Of a stretch of 64,000 nt of DNA, positions 35,708 through 46,405 are shown in pieces (within the stretch, counting starts at the first letter, position 1; the number at the start of each line of letters is the position of its first letter). The position numbers and the translations under genes were made by a program. This DNA comes from Rhodospirillaceae bacterium (lineage in GTDB: Bacteria > Pseudomonadota > Alphaproteobacteria > UBA6615). The stretch spans positions 426,215-490,214 of the forward strand of contig PASR01000008.1 in the NCBI GenBank assembly GCA_002713365.1, in the 5' to 3' direction. The notes under the pieces are model-generated. The model saw nothing but the letters and a program-made list of their open reading frames with translations, did not search any database and was not told where the DNA came from.

Positions 35708-37039
35708 ATGAACGATACTATTTATGCACTTGCTAGTGGCCATGGTACCGCCGGTGTTGCAGTTATTAGGGTTTCAGGTCCTCGGGCGAACTATGTTTTA
35801 TTAAAGATATCGTCAGAACCAATACCTAAACCACGCTTGGCCAGTCTAAGGCGTTTACGTGATATTGAAACTGGACGTGATATCGATGATGCTCTTGTTA
35901 TTTGGTTTCCGGGCCCAGCTAGTTTTACCGGTGAAGATATAGTTGAATTCCATGCGCATGGTGGAACAGCAGTAATAAATGAAATATTTTCAGCTATTTC
36001 TGGTATTGAGTCATGTAGAATGGCGAACCCAGGTGAATTTACTCGCAGGGCATTTGAAAATAGAAAACTAGATTTGACATCTGCTGAGGCAGTTGCTGAT
36101 CTAGTGGCAGCTGAAACGACCGAACAAAGGCGACTGGCTTTGGCTCAATATGATGGGGCTCTTGCTAATCTCTATGATGGGTGGCGAACCAAGTTAACCG
36201 AGATACTAGCTAATACAGAGGTTATGATAGATTTCTCTGATGAGGAGATACCAGACGATCTGAATTTAACCAATAAACACAATATATTGTGCATAAAAAA
36301 AATTATAACACAATATATTGATGATGGAAGGATAGGTGAAAGAATTAGAACGGGCTTTCGTGTGGCTATAATTGGAGAACCTAATGTTGGTAAATCAAGT
36401 TTGTTAAATAAGATCTCTGGAAGAGAGGCGGCGATTGTATCTAAAACAAAAGGAACTACTCGAGATATCATAGAGGTTCATATTCAGCTCGGGGGCTATG
36501 CTGTAATTATTGCTGACACAGCGGGTTTACGTGAAACGCAAGATGAAGTGGAATCTGAGGGAGTTCGTCGGGCACAAAAACTCGCTGAAGATGCTGATAT
36601 GAAATTAGTTATATTCGATGCAACTAATTTTCCTAATATAGACGATATGTCAAAGAGGTATTTAGATAGGAATTCTATAGCTGTGTTTAACAAAGTAGAT
36701 ATTATAAAAAAGCCTGTTCGATTTGAGATTAACGCTCACGAAATATTTTCAATTTCTGCTCTTACTGGGGAGGGATTAGACTCACTTTTGGCATTTTTAC
36801 AAGAAAAAATACAAATGCGACTGCAATACGCTGAAAATCCACCATTGACGAGAGCTCGTCATAGAGAGGCCCTTGAGGCGGTTGTTGAGGCTTTAGGGAG
36901 AGCTGAAAATGCTGTTCTTCCAGAGTTACAAGCCGAAGACTTAAGGTTAGCCAATAGGGCATTGGCACGAATTACAGGGCGTGTTGATGTCGAGGATGTC
37001 TTGGATGTTATCTTTATGGACTTTTGTATTGGTAAATAG
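35708..37039 (+). CDS. mnmE: tRNA modification GTPase MnmE (TrmE)
   Basis: With MnmG, adds the carboxymethylaminomethyl group at U34 of certain tRNAs. Seen: N-terminal folate-binding domain (DTIYALASGHGTAGVAVIRVSG), helical domain, inserted GTPase domain with GEPNVGKSS at 223-230, GTTRD, DTAG at 270-273 and NKVD at 328-331, and C-terminal FCIGK with the catalytic cysteine. 443 aa. ATG after a GAGG-like stretch; stop TAG. Followed by mnmG 78 bases on. Confidence 0.97.
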   Translation: MNDTIYALASGHGTAGVAVIRVSGPRANYVLLKISSEPIPKPRLASLRRLRDIETGRDIDDALVIWFPGPASFTGEDIVEFHAHGGTAVINEIFSAISGIESCRMANPGEFTRRAFENRKLDLTSAEAVADLVAAETTEQRRLALAQYDGALANLYDGWRTKLTEILANTEVMIDFSDEEIPDDLNLTNKHNILCIKKIITQYIDDGRIGERIRTGFRVAIIGEPNVGKSSLLNKISGREAAIVSKTKGTTRDIIEVHIQLGGYAVIIADTAGLRETQDEVESEGVRRAQKLAEDADMKLVIFDATNFPNIDDMSKRYLDRNSIAVFNKVDIIKKPVRFEINAHEIFSISALTGEGLDSLLAFLQEKIQMRLQYAENPPLTRARHREALEAVVEALGRAENAVLPELQAEDLRLANRALARITGRVDVEDVLDVIFMDFCIGK

Positions 37040-37117
37040 AGACTTTAGATTATCAGATAGCTAACTTAAATACCGTATGTTTTGACTTCATACTCTGGGT
37101 CAATTAAATAGTCTATT

Positions 37118-38992
37118 ATGAATGAATACGATGTCATTGTTATTGGAGGTGGGCACGCTGGTAGTGAGGCAGCCTCAGCATCTGCGCGAATGGGCGCGCG
37201 GACAATCTTGATTACACATAAATTAGAAACCATTGGCGTGATGTCATGTAACCCTGCAATAGGAGGTCTAGGTAAGGGGCACTTAGTACGTGAAATTGAT
37301 GCACTCGACGGCATAATGGCCCGGGCCATTGATAAAGCAGGTATTCAGTTTCGTGTTCTAAATCGTAGTAAGGGCCCCGCAGTATGGGGCCCACGAGCTC
37401 AAGCGGATAGAAAGCTTTATTTAAAGGCTGTGCAAGACTTATTGAATGATCAGAAGAATCTAGAGATACGATCAGGAAGCGTTGAAGACCTTACGTTTGA
37501 TGCGTCTGGTAGGGTATCTGGCGTTGTATTACAAGACGGTGAAAGCATAAAATGTAGTAAGGTAATACTGACAACAGGTACTTTTTTAAATGGTGTAATT
37601 CATGTGGGTAATAGAAAAATCTCTGCAGGAAGAGTTGGGGACGCCCCCTCCCTAGGATTGTCAAAAACTTTATATAAATCAGGATTTTCCATGGGACGTC
37701 TTAAGACAGGGACTCCACCAAGATTAGATGGAAAAACTATAAATTGGGAAGACCTAGAGGTTCAATTGGGAGATAATGTACCTCAACCGTTTTCATTTAT
37801 GACGGATAAAATAACTATTCCGCAGATTGAGTGCCATATCACACATACCAACCAAAAAGCGCACGATATTATTATAAAAAACCTTGATCGTGCTCCTATA
37901 TATTCTGGACAGATTGAGGGTATGGGCCCAAGATATTGTCCATCAATAGAAGATAAAGTAGTTCGTTTTGCCCACAAAACCCATCACCAAATATTTCTTG
38001 AGCCTGAGGGCTTGGATGACGACACTATTTATCCAAATGGAATATCCACTTCGCTACCGGAAGATGTACAAGTTGATCTAATAAAAACAATAAAGGGCCT
38101 TGAGAAAGCACGTATAATCCGCCCTGGCTATGCCATTGAATATGACTTCGTTGACCCTAGAGAACTAAAACCCACCCTAGAAACTCGTAACATATCGGGA
38201 CTCTATTTGGCGGGGCAAATTAATGGCACCACTGGCTACGAGGAGGCTGCAGCGCAGGGGCTTATGGCGGGCTTAAACGCTGCTATGTCTAATGAAGATA
38301 GTTTTATTTTAGATAGGGCAGATGCTTATATAGGCGTTATGATTGATGATTTAATTACCCGAGGAACTGATGAGCCATACCGTATGTTTACTTCAAGAGC
38401 TGAATATAGATTGCTTTTGCGTGCCGATAACGCTGATGAGAGATTAACGCCTTATGGTATCTCCTTGGGTTGCGTTAGCACTGAAAGGGGTGCCGCTTTT
38501 GGTCATAAAACAGAAAGTTTGTCTCGTTCTCGAGAATTAGTAAAGTCATTATCTGAAAGCCCGAATGCCCTCAAGAATCTAGGTTTTTCCATTAACCAAG
38601 ATGGGGTAAGGCGCACCGCCTTTGAGTTGCTGGCTTATTCGGAAATTACAGTGGCAAAGCTTACTAAAGTTTGGCCTGAACTTAATAGTATTTCAGATCA
38701 AGTGTCTGAGAGACTAGAGATAGAAGCCCTTTATAATAGTTATGTCCGTAGGCAGGAGGCTGATGTTATTGCATTTAGGCGAGATGAGGGTCTAGCGCTG
38801 CCCGGTGATCTAGACTACTCCCTTATCGGGGGGCTTTCCAGAGAGGCACAGGAGAAGCTTTCAAAAGCTGCTCCTAGGACCTTAGGTCAAGCCGGACGGG
38901 TGCCTGGGGTAACCCCAGCAGCTATGGTTGCTTTGCTGCGTTATGTGCGAAGGGATTCAGGTGAAAAAAAGTCGCAATTAAAATTAGCATAG
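37118..38992 (+). CDS. mnmG: tRNA uridine-5-carboxymethylaminomethyl synthesis enzyme MnmG (GidA)
   Basis: FAD-dependent partner of MnmE. Seen: dinucleotide fold [35 protein letters not shown] with the catalytic-region cysteine [33 protein letters not shown], and a C-terminal helical tRNA-binding domain ending RYVRRDSG. 624 aa, standard. Part of the conserved mnmE-mnmG-rsmG-parA-parB set near the origin. Confidence 0.97.
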   Translation: MNEYDVIVIGGGHAGSEAASASARMGARTILITHKLETIGVMSCNPAIGGLGKGHLVREIDALDGIMARAIDKAGIQFRVLNRSKGPAVWGPRAQADRKLYLKAVQDLLNDQKNLEIRSGSVEDLTFDASGRVSGVVLQDGESIKCSKVILTTGTFLNGVIHVGNRKISAGRVGDAPSLGLSKTLYKSGFSMGRLKTGTPPRLDGKTINWEDLEVQLGDNVPQPFSFMTDKITIPQIECHITHTNQKAHDIIIKNLDRAPIYSGQIEGMGPRYCPSIEDKVVRFAHKTHHQIFLEPEGLDDDTIYPNGISTSLPEDVQVDLIKTIKGLEKARIIRPGYAIEYDFVDPRELKPTLETRNISGLYLAGQINGTTGYEEAAAQGLMAGLNAAMSNEDSFILDRADAYIGVMIDDLITRGTDEPYRMFTSRAEYRLLLRADNADERLTPYGISLGCVSTERGAAFGHKTESLSRSRELVKSLSESPNALKNLGFSINQDGVRRTAFELLAYSEITVAKLTKVWPELNSISDQVSERLEIEALYNSYVRRQEADVIAFRRDEGLALPGDLDYSLIGGLSREAQEKLSKAAPRTLGQAGRVPGVTPAAMVALLRYVRRDSGEKKSQLKLA

Positions 38993-39057
38993 CCTATTAT
39001 TTACTTAACCACTATATATAGTAGTCATAAACAATCTATCTATCGGATGGGCACTAT

Positions 39058-39678
39058 ATGGTACAGATGGCCTCTATGACTGCCTCAGAGTTTTCTTCAA
39101 TTCTAAATGTTTCACGTGAAACATTAGAGCGCCTTAAAGTATATGAGACAATGCTTAGGATATGGCAAAACAAGATAAATTTAGTTGGGCCATCTACATT
39201 GGATGATGTATGGAGGCGCCACTTTCTCGATTCAGGGCAGCTCTGTAAATTCTTGGGGAAGGCGACCACAGTAGCTGATTTTGGAAGTGGAGGTGGATTT
39301 CCAGGTTTAGTTGTAGCTATAATTTCAGATCTTCCTGTAGTCTTGGTGGAATCCGATAAGAGAAAAGCCGTTTTCTTGCGAGAAGTTTCACGTGAAACAT
39401 CTGCTAATACTGAAATTATTGAAGACCGTATTGAAAATATAAAGGCTAGGCCTGCCGAGGCCTTAACAGTTCGCGCTCTAGCCCCGGTAGCGAAGCTATT
39501 AAACACCCTGGAACCTTGGGTTAGTCCCGGCGGTGTATGTTATTTTTTAAAGGGCCTTAATGTAGAAGATGAATTGACCGACGCGATGAAATATTGGGAT
39601 ATTAATTATGATATTATACCCAGTTTATCTGATCCCTTGGGGTCAATCTTGTGCATAAGGGAGTTTTACCGTGTCTGA
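39058..39678 (+). CDS. rsmG: 16S rRNA (guanine(527)-N7)-methyltransferase RsmG (GidB)
   Basis: SAM-dependent methyltransferase that makes m7G527 in 16S rRNA. Seen: INLVGPSTLDDVWRRHFLDSGQL, the SAM site VADFGSGGGFPGLVVAI, and VRALAPVAKLL. 206 aa. Two parS-like palindromes lie inside the coding sequence; both encode V-S-R-E-T, once at the N-terminus (NVSRETLERL) and once at EVSRETSAN. Overlaps parA by 8 bases. Confidence 0.96.
   Translation: MVQMASMTASEFSSILNVSRETLERLKVYETMLRIWQNKINLVGPSTLDDVWRRHFLDSGQLCKFLGKATTVADFGSGGGFPGLVVAIISDLPVVLVESDKRKAVFLREVSRETSANTEIIEDRIENIKARPAEALTVRALAPVAKLLNTLEPWVSPGGVCYFLKGLNVEDELTDAMKYWDINYDIIPSLSDPLGSILCIREFYRV
39108..39123. other. parS centromere-like site 1 (inside rsmG)
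   Basis: TGTTTCACGTGAAACA, a perfect 16-bp palindrome matching the bacterial parS consensus; symmetry extends to 20 bp (39106-39125). Binds ParB in other bacteria. Confidence 0.92.
39384..39399. other. parS centromere-like site 2 (inside rsmG)
   Basis: AGTTTCACGTGAAACA, with a perfect 14-bp palindromic core GTTTCACGTGAAAC at 39385-39398; 15/16 identical to site 1 and 276 bases from it. Confidence 0.9.
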
Positions 39679-40510
39679 TGTCTCTATAGCGAGCAATGGT
39701 GATGGAATAGAGGGAGCTAGTTCTAATATTATCGCTGTGGCTAATCAGAAAGGAGGTGTTGGAAAAACTACGACGGCAATAAACCTGGCCACGGCATTGG
39801 CAGCTAGTGGTCAGAGTGTGTTATTAATAGATTTAGATCCTCAAGGAAATGCCTCAACCGGTTTAGGAATAGATTTAGGTAATAGTACAAATGATATATA
39901 CGCCGCTTTAATCGGTGAACAGAAAATATCTAACGTTATTCAGAAGACATCTATTCCTGGTTTAGATATTGCTCCCGCTTCTGTAGATTTAGCGGGTGCT
40001 GAAATAGAACTGATTAGTATAGAGAAGAGAGAAAGTAGATTAAAATCTGCGGTTGAGGATATTAAACAAAATTATGAATATGTTTTTATTGACTGTCCCC
40101 CGGCCCTTGGTTTGCTAACTCTAAATGCCCTTGTGGCGGCACAGTCAGTTTTGGTTCCTTTACAGTGTGAGTTCTTTGCTCTTGAGGGTCTTAGTAGGTT
40201 ATCTCACTCAATAGATAGAATTAGAAAATCATTTAATTCAAACTTACACATAAAAGGTGTAGTTTTAACGATGTATGATGCAAGAAATAATTTATGTAAG
40301 TCAGTTGAGGCTGATGTTCGAGAACATTATGGTACCAGAGTCTATAAAACTGTAATACCAAGAAATGTTAGAGTTTCTGAGGCGCCATCATTTGGTTTGC
40401 CGGCAATTGTCTATGATATGAAATGTTCTGGGGCGCTGGCTTATATACACTTAGCGGCCGAATTATTACGTAAGGAAGGGCAATTATCTAACAATGAGGC
40501 TGCGGCATGA
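39671..40510 (+). CDS. parA: Chromosome-partitioning ATPase ParA
   Basis: Deviant-Walker ParA ATPase that moves ParB-parS complexes along the nucleoid. Seen: VANQKGGVGKTTTAINLA at about residues 23-40, LLIDLDPQGNASTGLG, and DCPPALGLLTLNAL. 279 aa. GTG start at 39671, overlapping the rsmG stop; no separate ATG would preserve the fold. ATGA overlap with parB. Confidence 0.97.
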   Translation: MSDVSIASNGDGIEGASSNIIAVANQKGGVGKTTTAINLATALAASGQSVLLIDLDPQGNASTGLGIDLGNSTNDIYAALIGEQKISNVIQKTSIPGLDIAPASVDLAGAEIELISIEKRESRLKSAVEDIKQNYEYVFIDCPPALGLLTLNALVAAQSVLVPLQCEFFALEGLSRLSHSIDRIRKSFNSNLHIKGVVLTMYDARNNLCKSVEADVREHYGTRVYKTVIPRNVRVSEAPSFGLPAIVYDMKCSGALAYIHLAAELLRKEGQLSNNEAAA

Positions 40511-41376
40511 TAGATGAAACACGCAAGGGCTTGGGTAGGGGGCTATCAGCGCTTTTAGGAGATAATCCCGTCTCTAGTCATTATAATTCTAACCAACAGA
40601 GTAATTCAGTTCCAATAGAAAAAGTATACCCTGGAAAATATCAACCTAGACGAAGGTTTGGTGAAGAGGAATTAGATTCATTAGTAGATTCAATAAAATC
40701 AAAAGGTATCTTGCAGCCTATATTAGTTCGTTCTAATCCTCTAAATCCAGATTCTTATGAAATAGTTGCAGGCGAGAGGCGTTGGCGTGCTGCACAGCGT
40801 GCCCAATTACATGAAATTCCTATAATTATTCGTGATCTATCAGACGAAGAGTCTCTGGAAATCGGTCTGATAGAAAACTTACAACGTGAAAATTTATCAC
40901 CAATTGAAGAGGCTAAAGCCTATCGAAGATTAATGGATGAGTTTGCAAGCACGCAAGAAATGCTGGCAAACGTGGTTGGTAAAAGCCGAAGCAGTATAGC
41001 TAACTCATTGAGATTGCTGACTTTACCAGAATTCGTACAAGACTTAGTCGATGCAGGAGAGTTGCAGGCTGGGCACGCTAGGGCATTGGTAGGAAATAAT
41101 GAAGCAGAGAAACTGGCCAAAAAGATATTAGATAAAGGCTTGTCGGTTAGACAGGCTGAATTGCTTACCAAAGATCCTAGTCAGGGGACAAAAAGAATAC
41201 AGAAGAAAAAGCCCAAGGATCCTGATACTCTTGCATTAGAAAACGATTTATCACTCATGCTTGGGCTGAAGGTATCTATTACATTTAATGGTGATGGTGC
41301 TAAGGGCGGTTTAATTTCTTTTAGATACTCCAGTCTTGATCAGCTAGATGATATCCTTCAACGTTTAAATAAATAA
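40507..41376 (+). CDS. parB: Chromosome-partitioning protein ParB
   Basis: CTPase and parS-binding protein. Seen: GLGRGLSALLGDN at the N-terminus, IYPGKYQPRR-type VYPGKYQPRRRFGEEELDSLVDSIKSKGILQPILVR, GERRWRAAQRA (CTP-binding box), ENLQRENLSPIEEAKAYRRL, and helix-turn-helix VGKSRSSIANSLRLLTLP, ending in a C-terminal dimerisation domain. 289 aa. Confidence 0.97.
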   Translation: MIDETRKGLGRGLSALLGDNPVSSHYNSNQQSNSVPIEKVYPGKYQPRRRFGEEELDSLVDSIKSKGILQPILVRSNPLNPDSYEIVAGERRWRAAQRAQLHEIPIIIRDLSDEESLEIGLIENLQRENLSPIEEAKAYRRLMDEFASTQEMLANVVGKSRSSIANSLRLLTLPEFVQDLVDAGELQAGHARALVGNNEAEKLAKKILDKGLSVRQAELLTKDPSQGTKRIQKKKPKDPDTLALENDLSLMLGLKVSITFNGDGAKGGLISFRYSSLDQLDDILQRLNK

Positions 41377-41449
41377 TAAAATACGCGTTGGTCATGTTAT
41401 TTCTATATTTGTTATGAATATCCTATAAGTAATTGATAATATTAGTGTT

Positions 41450-42499
41450 TTATCTTTTCTTTATCTTTGATTTCTTAGCAAATTGACTAATAGAAAGTAA
41501 TGCGCGGTCACATGCTAAAGGACCAGGTATGTTTCCTTTTATGATGGATATTTCTGCTTCTGTTAGCCGTAATAGTGATGATTCTATAAGTTCTATCGAC
41601 CATATGTTTAATTGTGTTTTAAAACGGCTGGTTGCCCGCCAGAATATTGGCGGTTTAAGTTGCTTTATGGCTGTATCAACAGATATGCCAGCATTTATAG
41701 CAGAGAGTACGAAGTGTAGTCTTTGAAAGTGCCTTTGTGCACTTCGGATTACATTAATGGGATTACTACCATTCTCCCATATTCTGTTCAGGTTTAACAT
41801 AAGGATTTCATAATTTCCTTCAGCTGCTCCTAGAATAACCTCATCGTTTGTGGCTTCAGCATTATCCCCCAAACAATCCATCACCATTTCTTCTGTAAGT
41901 TCTTGGTCAGGGCCGACAAATGTAGTTAGTTTCTCTATTTCTTGTTGATTTAATAGTCGGTCATTTCCAAGTAAGTTTAGTATTGTATTAAATGCTCCAG
42001 GCATACTCTTTATATTTTCTTCTTCTAATGCTTTGGAGATAAGCATTGATGTAGTTGCTTTGTCATCATCATAGCATGGCAAGGCAGCACAACCTTCATT
42101 TTGTTCAAAGAAACGCCTTAAAGATGATCGGGGAGATAAATTGTCAGATCCAATTATTACTAGAGCAGCAAGTGGATGGTTTGCTGAATCGTCGTCGAGA
42201 ACATTTTTTATTGATGGTAATATCTCTTCCCCCGAGCCACGTACGACAAGTACACGCCTTTCTCCATTGAATGAAATAGCTAGAACTTCATCAAGTAGTA
42301 AGGATTTTTTATTAATTATGTTTTGTGTATTAATATCAATGACTTGAAAGGGATCTGATGGGGTAGTAGTAACCCTATTTGTTATGAGAGATATGCGTTC
42401 GCGTACTAATCCACTATTAGGCCCATATACAAGTACAGCGCGTAAGTCATCTTTAAATGAGTTTATATAGTTATTTACCTGATTAGCGGCTATTTTCAC
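41450..42499 (-). CDS. holA: DNA polymerase III delta subunit
   Basis: Clamp-loader subunit that opens the beta clamp. Seen: low-similarity N-terminal AAA-like domain (AVLVYGPNSGLVRERISLI), middle segment with VIIGSDNLSPRSSLRRFFEQ, and the C-terminal collar domain (NPINVIRSAQRHFQRLHFVLSAINAG). 349 aa. Convergent with parB and located before lptE-leuS, a conserved neighbourhood that supports the call. Confidence 0.9.
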   Translation of the reverse strand: MKIAANQVNNYINSFKDDLRAVLVYGPNSGLVRERISLITNRVTTTPSDPFQVIDINTQNIINKKSLLLDEVLAISFNGERRVLVVRGSGEEILPSIKNVLDDDSANHPLAALVIIGSDNLSPRSSLRRFFEQNEGCAALPCYDDDKATTSMLISKALEEENIKSMPGAFNTILNLLGNDRLLNQQEIEKLTTFVGPDQELTEEMVMDCLGDNAEATNDEVILGAAEGNYEILMLNLNRIWENGSNPINVIRSAQRHFQRLHFVLSAINAGISVDTAIKQLKPPIFWRATSRFKTQLNIWSIELIESSLLRLTEAEISIIKGNIPGPLACDRALLSISQFAKKSKIKKR

Positions 42500-42596
42500 A
42501 TTTCGTCCAGAGTATTTAAAATTTATTTAACTTTTTCAAATTTAAAAATATAAATCTCATAATAATCTATATTTTCTTAAACTTCACATTAAGGAG

Positions 42597-43088
42597 CTAG
42601 TTCCTAATAACACTCAACCTTGAACGGATTTCCGTTGCTAGGTCCTTTGCTGCCCTTTTTTTCGCATCTGTCATTACGCTCATAGTAGCAAAGTCTGCGT
42701 CTAATATATTGTAACTGATAACAGAGCGCGCAGAGCCTACAAATACTACTTTTTTAGTACTCAATTCTATTAGTTTAAAAGACGCTTTTACAATTAAATC
42801 AGTTCTTGTTTCTGTTGTGTCTTTGCGAACTCCTAAATTTCTACTAGTTTCAGATATGGATATATTTAATGAATAACTAGGTGCGTCTGGAGCTCCGTAT
42901 GGCGTTAATTGGTTAAAAAGTTCTATTCTAAGTAATTGTCCTATTCTTTCCGGGATAGGAGCTATCACTACTTTTTGTAAGTTTAAAACAGAATGATGGT
43001 TTGCATTATTTTGTTTATGAAGTGGAGAAAACCCGCAATTAGCTAGTAAAGCTAATACTGAAACTATGGCAAGAAATTTAAACAACAA
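42597..43088 (-). CDS. lptE: LPS-assembly lipoprotein LptE
   Basis: Outer-membrane lipoprotein that plugs LptD for lipopolysaccharide export. Seen: hydrophobic segment [13 protein letters not shown] with lipidated cysteine 18, GFSPLHKQ immediately after, and a [29 protein letters not shown] strand region typical of the family. The only possible start is a TTG at 43088, overlapping the leuS end by 11 bases. 163 aa. Family membership rests on pattern and the leuS/holA neighbours. Confidence 0.86.
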   Translation of the reverse strand: MLFKFLAIVSVLALLANCGFSPLHKQNNANHHSVLNLQKVVIAPIPERIGQLLRIELFNQLTPYGAPDAPSYSLNISISETSRNLGVRKDTTETRTDLIVKASFKLIELSTKKVVFVGSARSVISYNILDADFATMSVMTDAKKRAAKDLATEIRSRLSVIRN

Positions 43089-45651
43089 AATTTACCAATT
43101 TATCAGGAACGAAGATTACTTTACGAACTTTACGTTTTCCAATAGATGCCTGTACATTTGGCATAGAATGAGCAAGCTCTTCAGCACTTTTTTTGTTAAT
43201 GCCAGCCTCAACGTTAATTGTTCCTCTAAGTTTCCCCCCCACTTGGATTGCCAATGTAACTTTATCATCGGTAATCAATTTCTCTTCGGCGTTAGGCCAA
43301 TCCATATTTGTTAGTAGGGTTTTATGTCCTAGTTTTTGCCACATATCTTCTGCCAGGTGTGGTGTCATTGGTGAAAGTAGTCTCACAAGTGTTTCTAGTG
43401 ATTCCCTTATTGCCCATGATATGTCATGTTCTAAATTATCAAGATCAACAGAAGATATAGCGTTAGTTAGTTCATATAGCCTGGCGACTGACTTATTAAA
43501 GTGGAAATTTTCATAATCCCCAGTAACGCCTGCTATTGTTTTATGGGTGATTTGCCTTAATTCTAAAGCTGTAGTACTGAATTCTTTAGGTTTAGTTGTT
43601 TTGGGAATACCTATGAGGGGGAGGCGGTCATCAATTATACGAGCTACTCGGTTTATATAACGAAACGCTCCTTCTATTCCTGCATTTGTCCACTCCATAT
43701 CACGATCAGGAGGGCTATCTGATAAAATAAACCAACGAGCCGTATCTGCACCGTAGTGTTCTATAACGTCAGTCGGGTCAACAGTATTTTTCTTGGATTT
43801 AGACATTTTTTCAACGCGACCAATTTCAACAGGCAAACCGGTATCAGCGCGTTCTATTTTATTCTCATTTGTATGAATAACATTTTGTGGTTCTACCCAA
43901 TTACCTCCAGAATCCCTAAAAGTGGCGTGATTAACCATACCTTGTGTAAAAAGCCCCGAAAAAGGTTCATCTATTTCTATGTGACCGCTTTGTTGCATAG
44001 CCCGCATAAAGAACCTTGAATATAGAAGGTGTAATATAGCATGTTCGATACCACCTATATATTGATCTACAGGCAGCCAGTATTGGGCTGCTTTGGGATC
44101 TACAGGCACTTTTGAATCGGGGGAACAGAATCGAGCAAAATACCATGAAGAATCAATAAATGTATCGAAAGTGTCAGTGTCGCGTTGCGCAGCTTTTTTA
44201 CATTTTGGGCACTTAACGTTTTTCCAGGTTTCATGACGATCAAGGGGATTTCCATGACCAGAGAAGTCTATATCATCCGGAAGTATTACGGGTAATTGAT
44301 CTCTAGGCACTGGAACTAGGCCACAATCCTCGCAATGAACGATGGGTATAGGGCATCCCCAGTATCTTTGGCGTGATATTAACCAGTCTCTAAGGCGATA
44401 GTTGGTTGTGCCTTTACCTTTTTTTTCCAATTCAAGGCGTTCAATAATTGCTCTTTTAGCTTTTTCAACATCTAAGCCATCTAGAAATTCTGAGTTTTCT
44501 AGCCTACCTTCGCCAATATACGCTTCATTAGTTATGGTAAATTTATCAGCGTTTTCGTCCGGTGGAACAACTACTGGTATTACAGGAAGTCTGTACGTTA
44601 GTGCAAAATCTAGGTCCCGCTGATCATGTGCTGGACATCCAAATATAGCCCCTGTGCCATACCCCATTAAAACAAAATTAGCTGTATACACAGGTAGATC
44701 TTTATCTAAGAATGGATGCTTTACTCTTAAGCCAGTATCAATTCCTTTCTTTTCAGCAGTTTGTATCGCTTCTTCACTAGTGCCTAGTTGTCTACATTCT
44801 TCAACAAATTCTTCAATTTCTGTATTTTTCTTAGCAAGCTCTTCAGTAATTGGGTGGTCGGCAGCTATTGCACAAAAACTAGCTCCGAATATTGTGTCAG
44901 GCCGAGTTGTGTAGACTTTTAGAGGATTTTTACGGCTTGTTTCTGTGAACTTAAATTCTATGTAGGCCCCTTCAGAACGGCCTATCCAGTTTTCTTGCAT
45001 GGTTCGGACCTTCTTAGGCCACCTATGCAAATGATCCAGTTTTTTAAGTAAATTATCATTATAAGATGTTATACGACAGAACCATTGTGATAAGCGGCGG
45101 CGCTCAATTAGTGCTCCTGAACGCCAACCCTTGCCATCTATAACTTGTTCATTGGCAAGTACCGTGTGGTCGACCGGGTCCCAATTTACCCAGCCCTCCT
45201 CTCTGTAAATTAGGTTTTGTTCCATAAAGTCAAGAAACATAGTTTGTTCGTGTTGGTAATATTTAGGATCGCATGTTGCTATTTCACGAGTCCAATCAAT
45301 TGAAAGCCCCATTGCCTTTAATTGATTGCGCATGGTGGAGATATTTTTATATGTCCACTCTGCGGGATGTATCCCTTGTTCCATGGCTGCATTTTCTGCA
45401 GGAAGGCCAAATGCATCCCAGCCCATTGGATGCAGCACATTAAAACCCCTGGCTCTTTTATAACGAGCTATTACGTCCCCAAGTGTATAACACCGCAAAT
45501 GCCCCATATGAATTCGACCGGATGGGTAGGGAAACATTTCAAGGACATAATATTTTTGCTTCTCCGGAGATTCTATCGCGGAAAAGGCAGCTTCTTTTTC
45601 CCATGCGCTTTGCCACTTGGCCTCCGATTCTCTGAAATTATAACGAGGCAT
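43078..45651 (-). CDS. leuS: Leucyl-tRNA synthetase
   Basis: Class I aminoacyl-tRNA synthetase charging tRNA-Leu. Seen: HIGH-type motif [14 protein letters not shown] at about residue 42-55, editing domain (about 225-415; [28 protein letters not shown]), zinc-like CPKCKKA, KMSKS motif [13 protein letters not shown] at about 617, and anticodon-binding C-terminus. 857 aa. Confidence 0.97.
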   Translation of the reverse strand: MPRYNFRESEAKWQSAWEKEAAFSAIESPEKQKYYVLEMFPYPSGRIHMGHLRCYTLGDVIARYKRARGFNVLHPMGWDAFGLPAENAAMEQGIHPAEWTYKNISTMRNQLKAMGLSIDWTREIATCDPKYYQHEQTMFLDFMEQNLIYREEGWVNWDPVDHTVLANEQVIDGKGWRSGALIERRRLSQWFCRITSYNDNLLKKLDHLHRWPKKVRTMQENWIGRSEGAYIEFKFTETSRKNPLKVYTTRPDTIFGASFCAIAADHPITEELAKKNTEIEEFVEECRQLGTSEEAIQTAEKKGIDTGLRVKHPFLDKDLPVYTANFVLMGYGTGAIFGCPAHDQRDLDFALTYRLPVIPVVVPPDENADKFTITNEAYIGEGRLENSEFLDGLDVEKAKRAIIERLELEKKGKGTTNYRLRDWLISRQRYWGCPIPIVHCEDCGLVPVPRDQLPVILPDDIDFSGHGNPLDRHETWKNVKCPKCKKAAQRDTDTFDTFIDSSWYFARFCSPDSKVPVDPKAAQYWLPVDQYIGGIEHAILHLLYSRFFMRAMQQSGHIEIDEPFSGLFTQGMVNHATFRDSGGNWVEPQNVIHTNENKIERADTGLPVEIGRVEKMSKSKKNTVDPTDVIEHYGADTARWFILSDSPPDRDMEWTNAGIEGAFRYINRVARIIDDRLPLIGIPKTTKPKEFSTTALELRQITHKTIAGVTGDYENFHFNKSVARLYELTNAISSVDLDNLEHDISWAIRESLETLVRLLSPMTPHLAEDMWQKLGHKTLLTNMDWPNAEEKLITDDKVTLAIQVGGKLRGTINVEAGINKKSAEELAHSMPNVQASIGKRKVRKVIFVPDKLVNFVV

Positions 45652-45756
45652 AATTTATGGACTCTTGAGACATAATATATCTTTTAATTCTACTGAATAT
45701 TTTGATCAGGAGAAATGAGGTTTTAATCATATTAATATATAATGAGTTAATTAGTA

Positions 45757-46272
45757 TTATTGATTTTTTGATGAAACACGGAGTTCTCTTGCACGGCTTA
45801 ATATAGCATCTTCTAACTGAGAGTTTGTGGTATCATCTAAGTAAGCATTAACCCAACCTGTATTTTTCTTATATTCTTGCTTGAATGCAGAAATACGAAT
45901 TCCATCAGACCTGAGCTGGCGCCCAATTAAATAAGCAGTTACTTTTAAGCGTTCATTAGGACTTTCAGGCGGTGTATACCAATCAGTTATAATAACTCCA
46001 CCGAATGGATCTGCCGATGAAAGGGGTAAAAATGAAAGCGTATCAAGAGAAGCGCGCCATAAGAAGCCATTAATATTAATGTCAGAAGCTCTTCCAGGTT
46101 CAGTATCACGATTGCCACCTAATAAATTAATATCCCCAAATAGTTTTCCTGCCTTAGGGCGGCCGTCATCATACTTATCTAGTTCGGGTGGTTGAATATC
46201 CAAACCACTACAGGAGGTTAGTAAAAATATGGGTGTAATTATAATTAGTATAAAGCTAAAATTTGCCTTCAT
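45757..46272 (-). CDS. DUF3576 lipoprotein
   Basis: Predicted lipoprotein of the DUF3576 family, usually beside leuS in alphaproteobacteria. Seen: signal peptide IIITPIFLLTSC with lipobox LTSC (cysteine 21), FGDINLLGGN, INGFLWRASLDTLSFLPLSSADPFGGVIITDWY, and KNTGWVNAYLDDTTNSQLEDAILSRARELR. 171 aa. Function unknown; likely periplasmic face of the outer membrane. Confidence 0.88.
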   Translation of the reverse strand: MKANFSFILIIITPIFLLTSCSGLDIQPPELDKYDDGRPKAGKLFGDINLLGGNRDTEPGRASDININGFLWRASLDTLSFLPLSSADPFGGVIITDWYTPPESPNERLKVTAYLIGRQLRSDGIRISAFKQEYKKNTGWVNAYLDDTTNSQLEDAILSRARELRVSSKNQ

Positions 46273-46343
46273 TTTTTAAACCAAAAATTGTTTGTTTATT
46301 ATATAAAATATACTTATTTCTATACAATAACAGAGAATTTTGA

Positions 46344-46380
46344 ACAAAAAAATAGGGCGGCAGAAAAACTGCCGCCCTAT
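46344..46380 (-). terminator. Intrinsic terminator of the porin gene
   Basis: Perfect 12-bp stem ATAGGGCGGCAG (46352-46363) and CTGCCGCCCTAT (46369-46380) around AAAAA; on the minus strand it is followed by a U-run (from the A-run at 46345-46352). About 25 bases after the porin stop. Confidence 0.95.
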
Positions 46381-46405
46381 CATAATAATTCTATAACAAT
46401 ATGTC

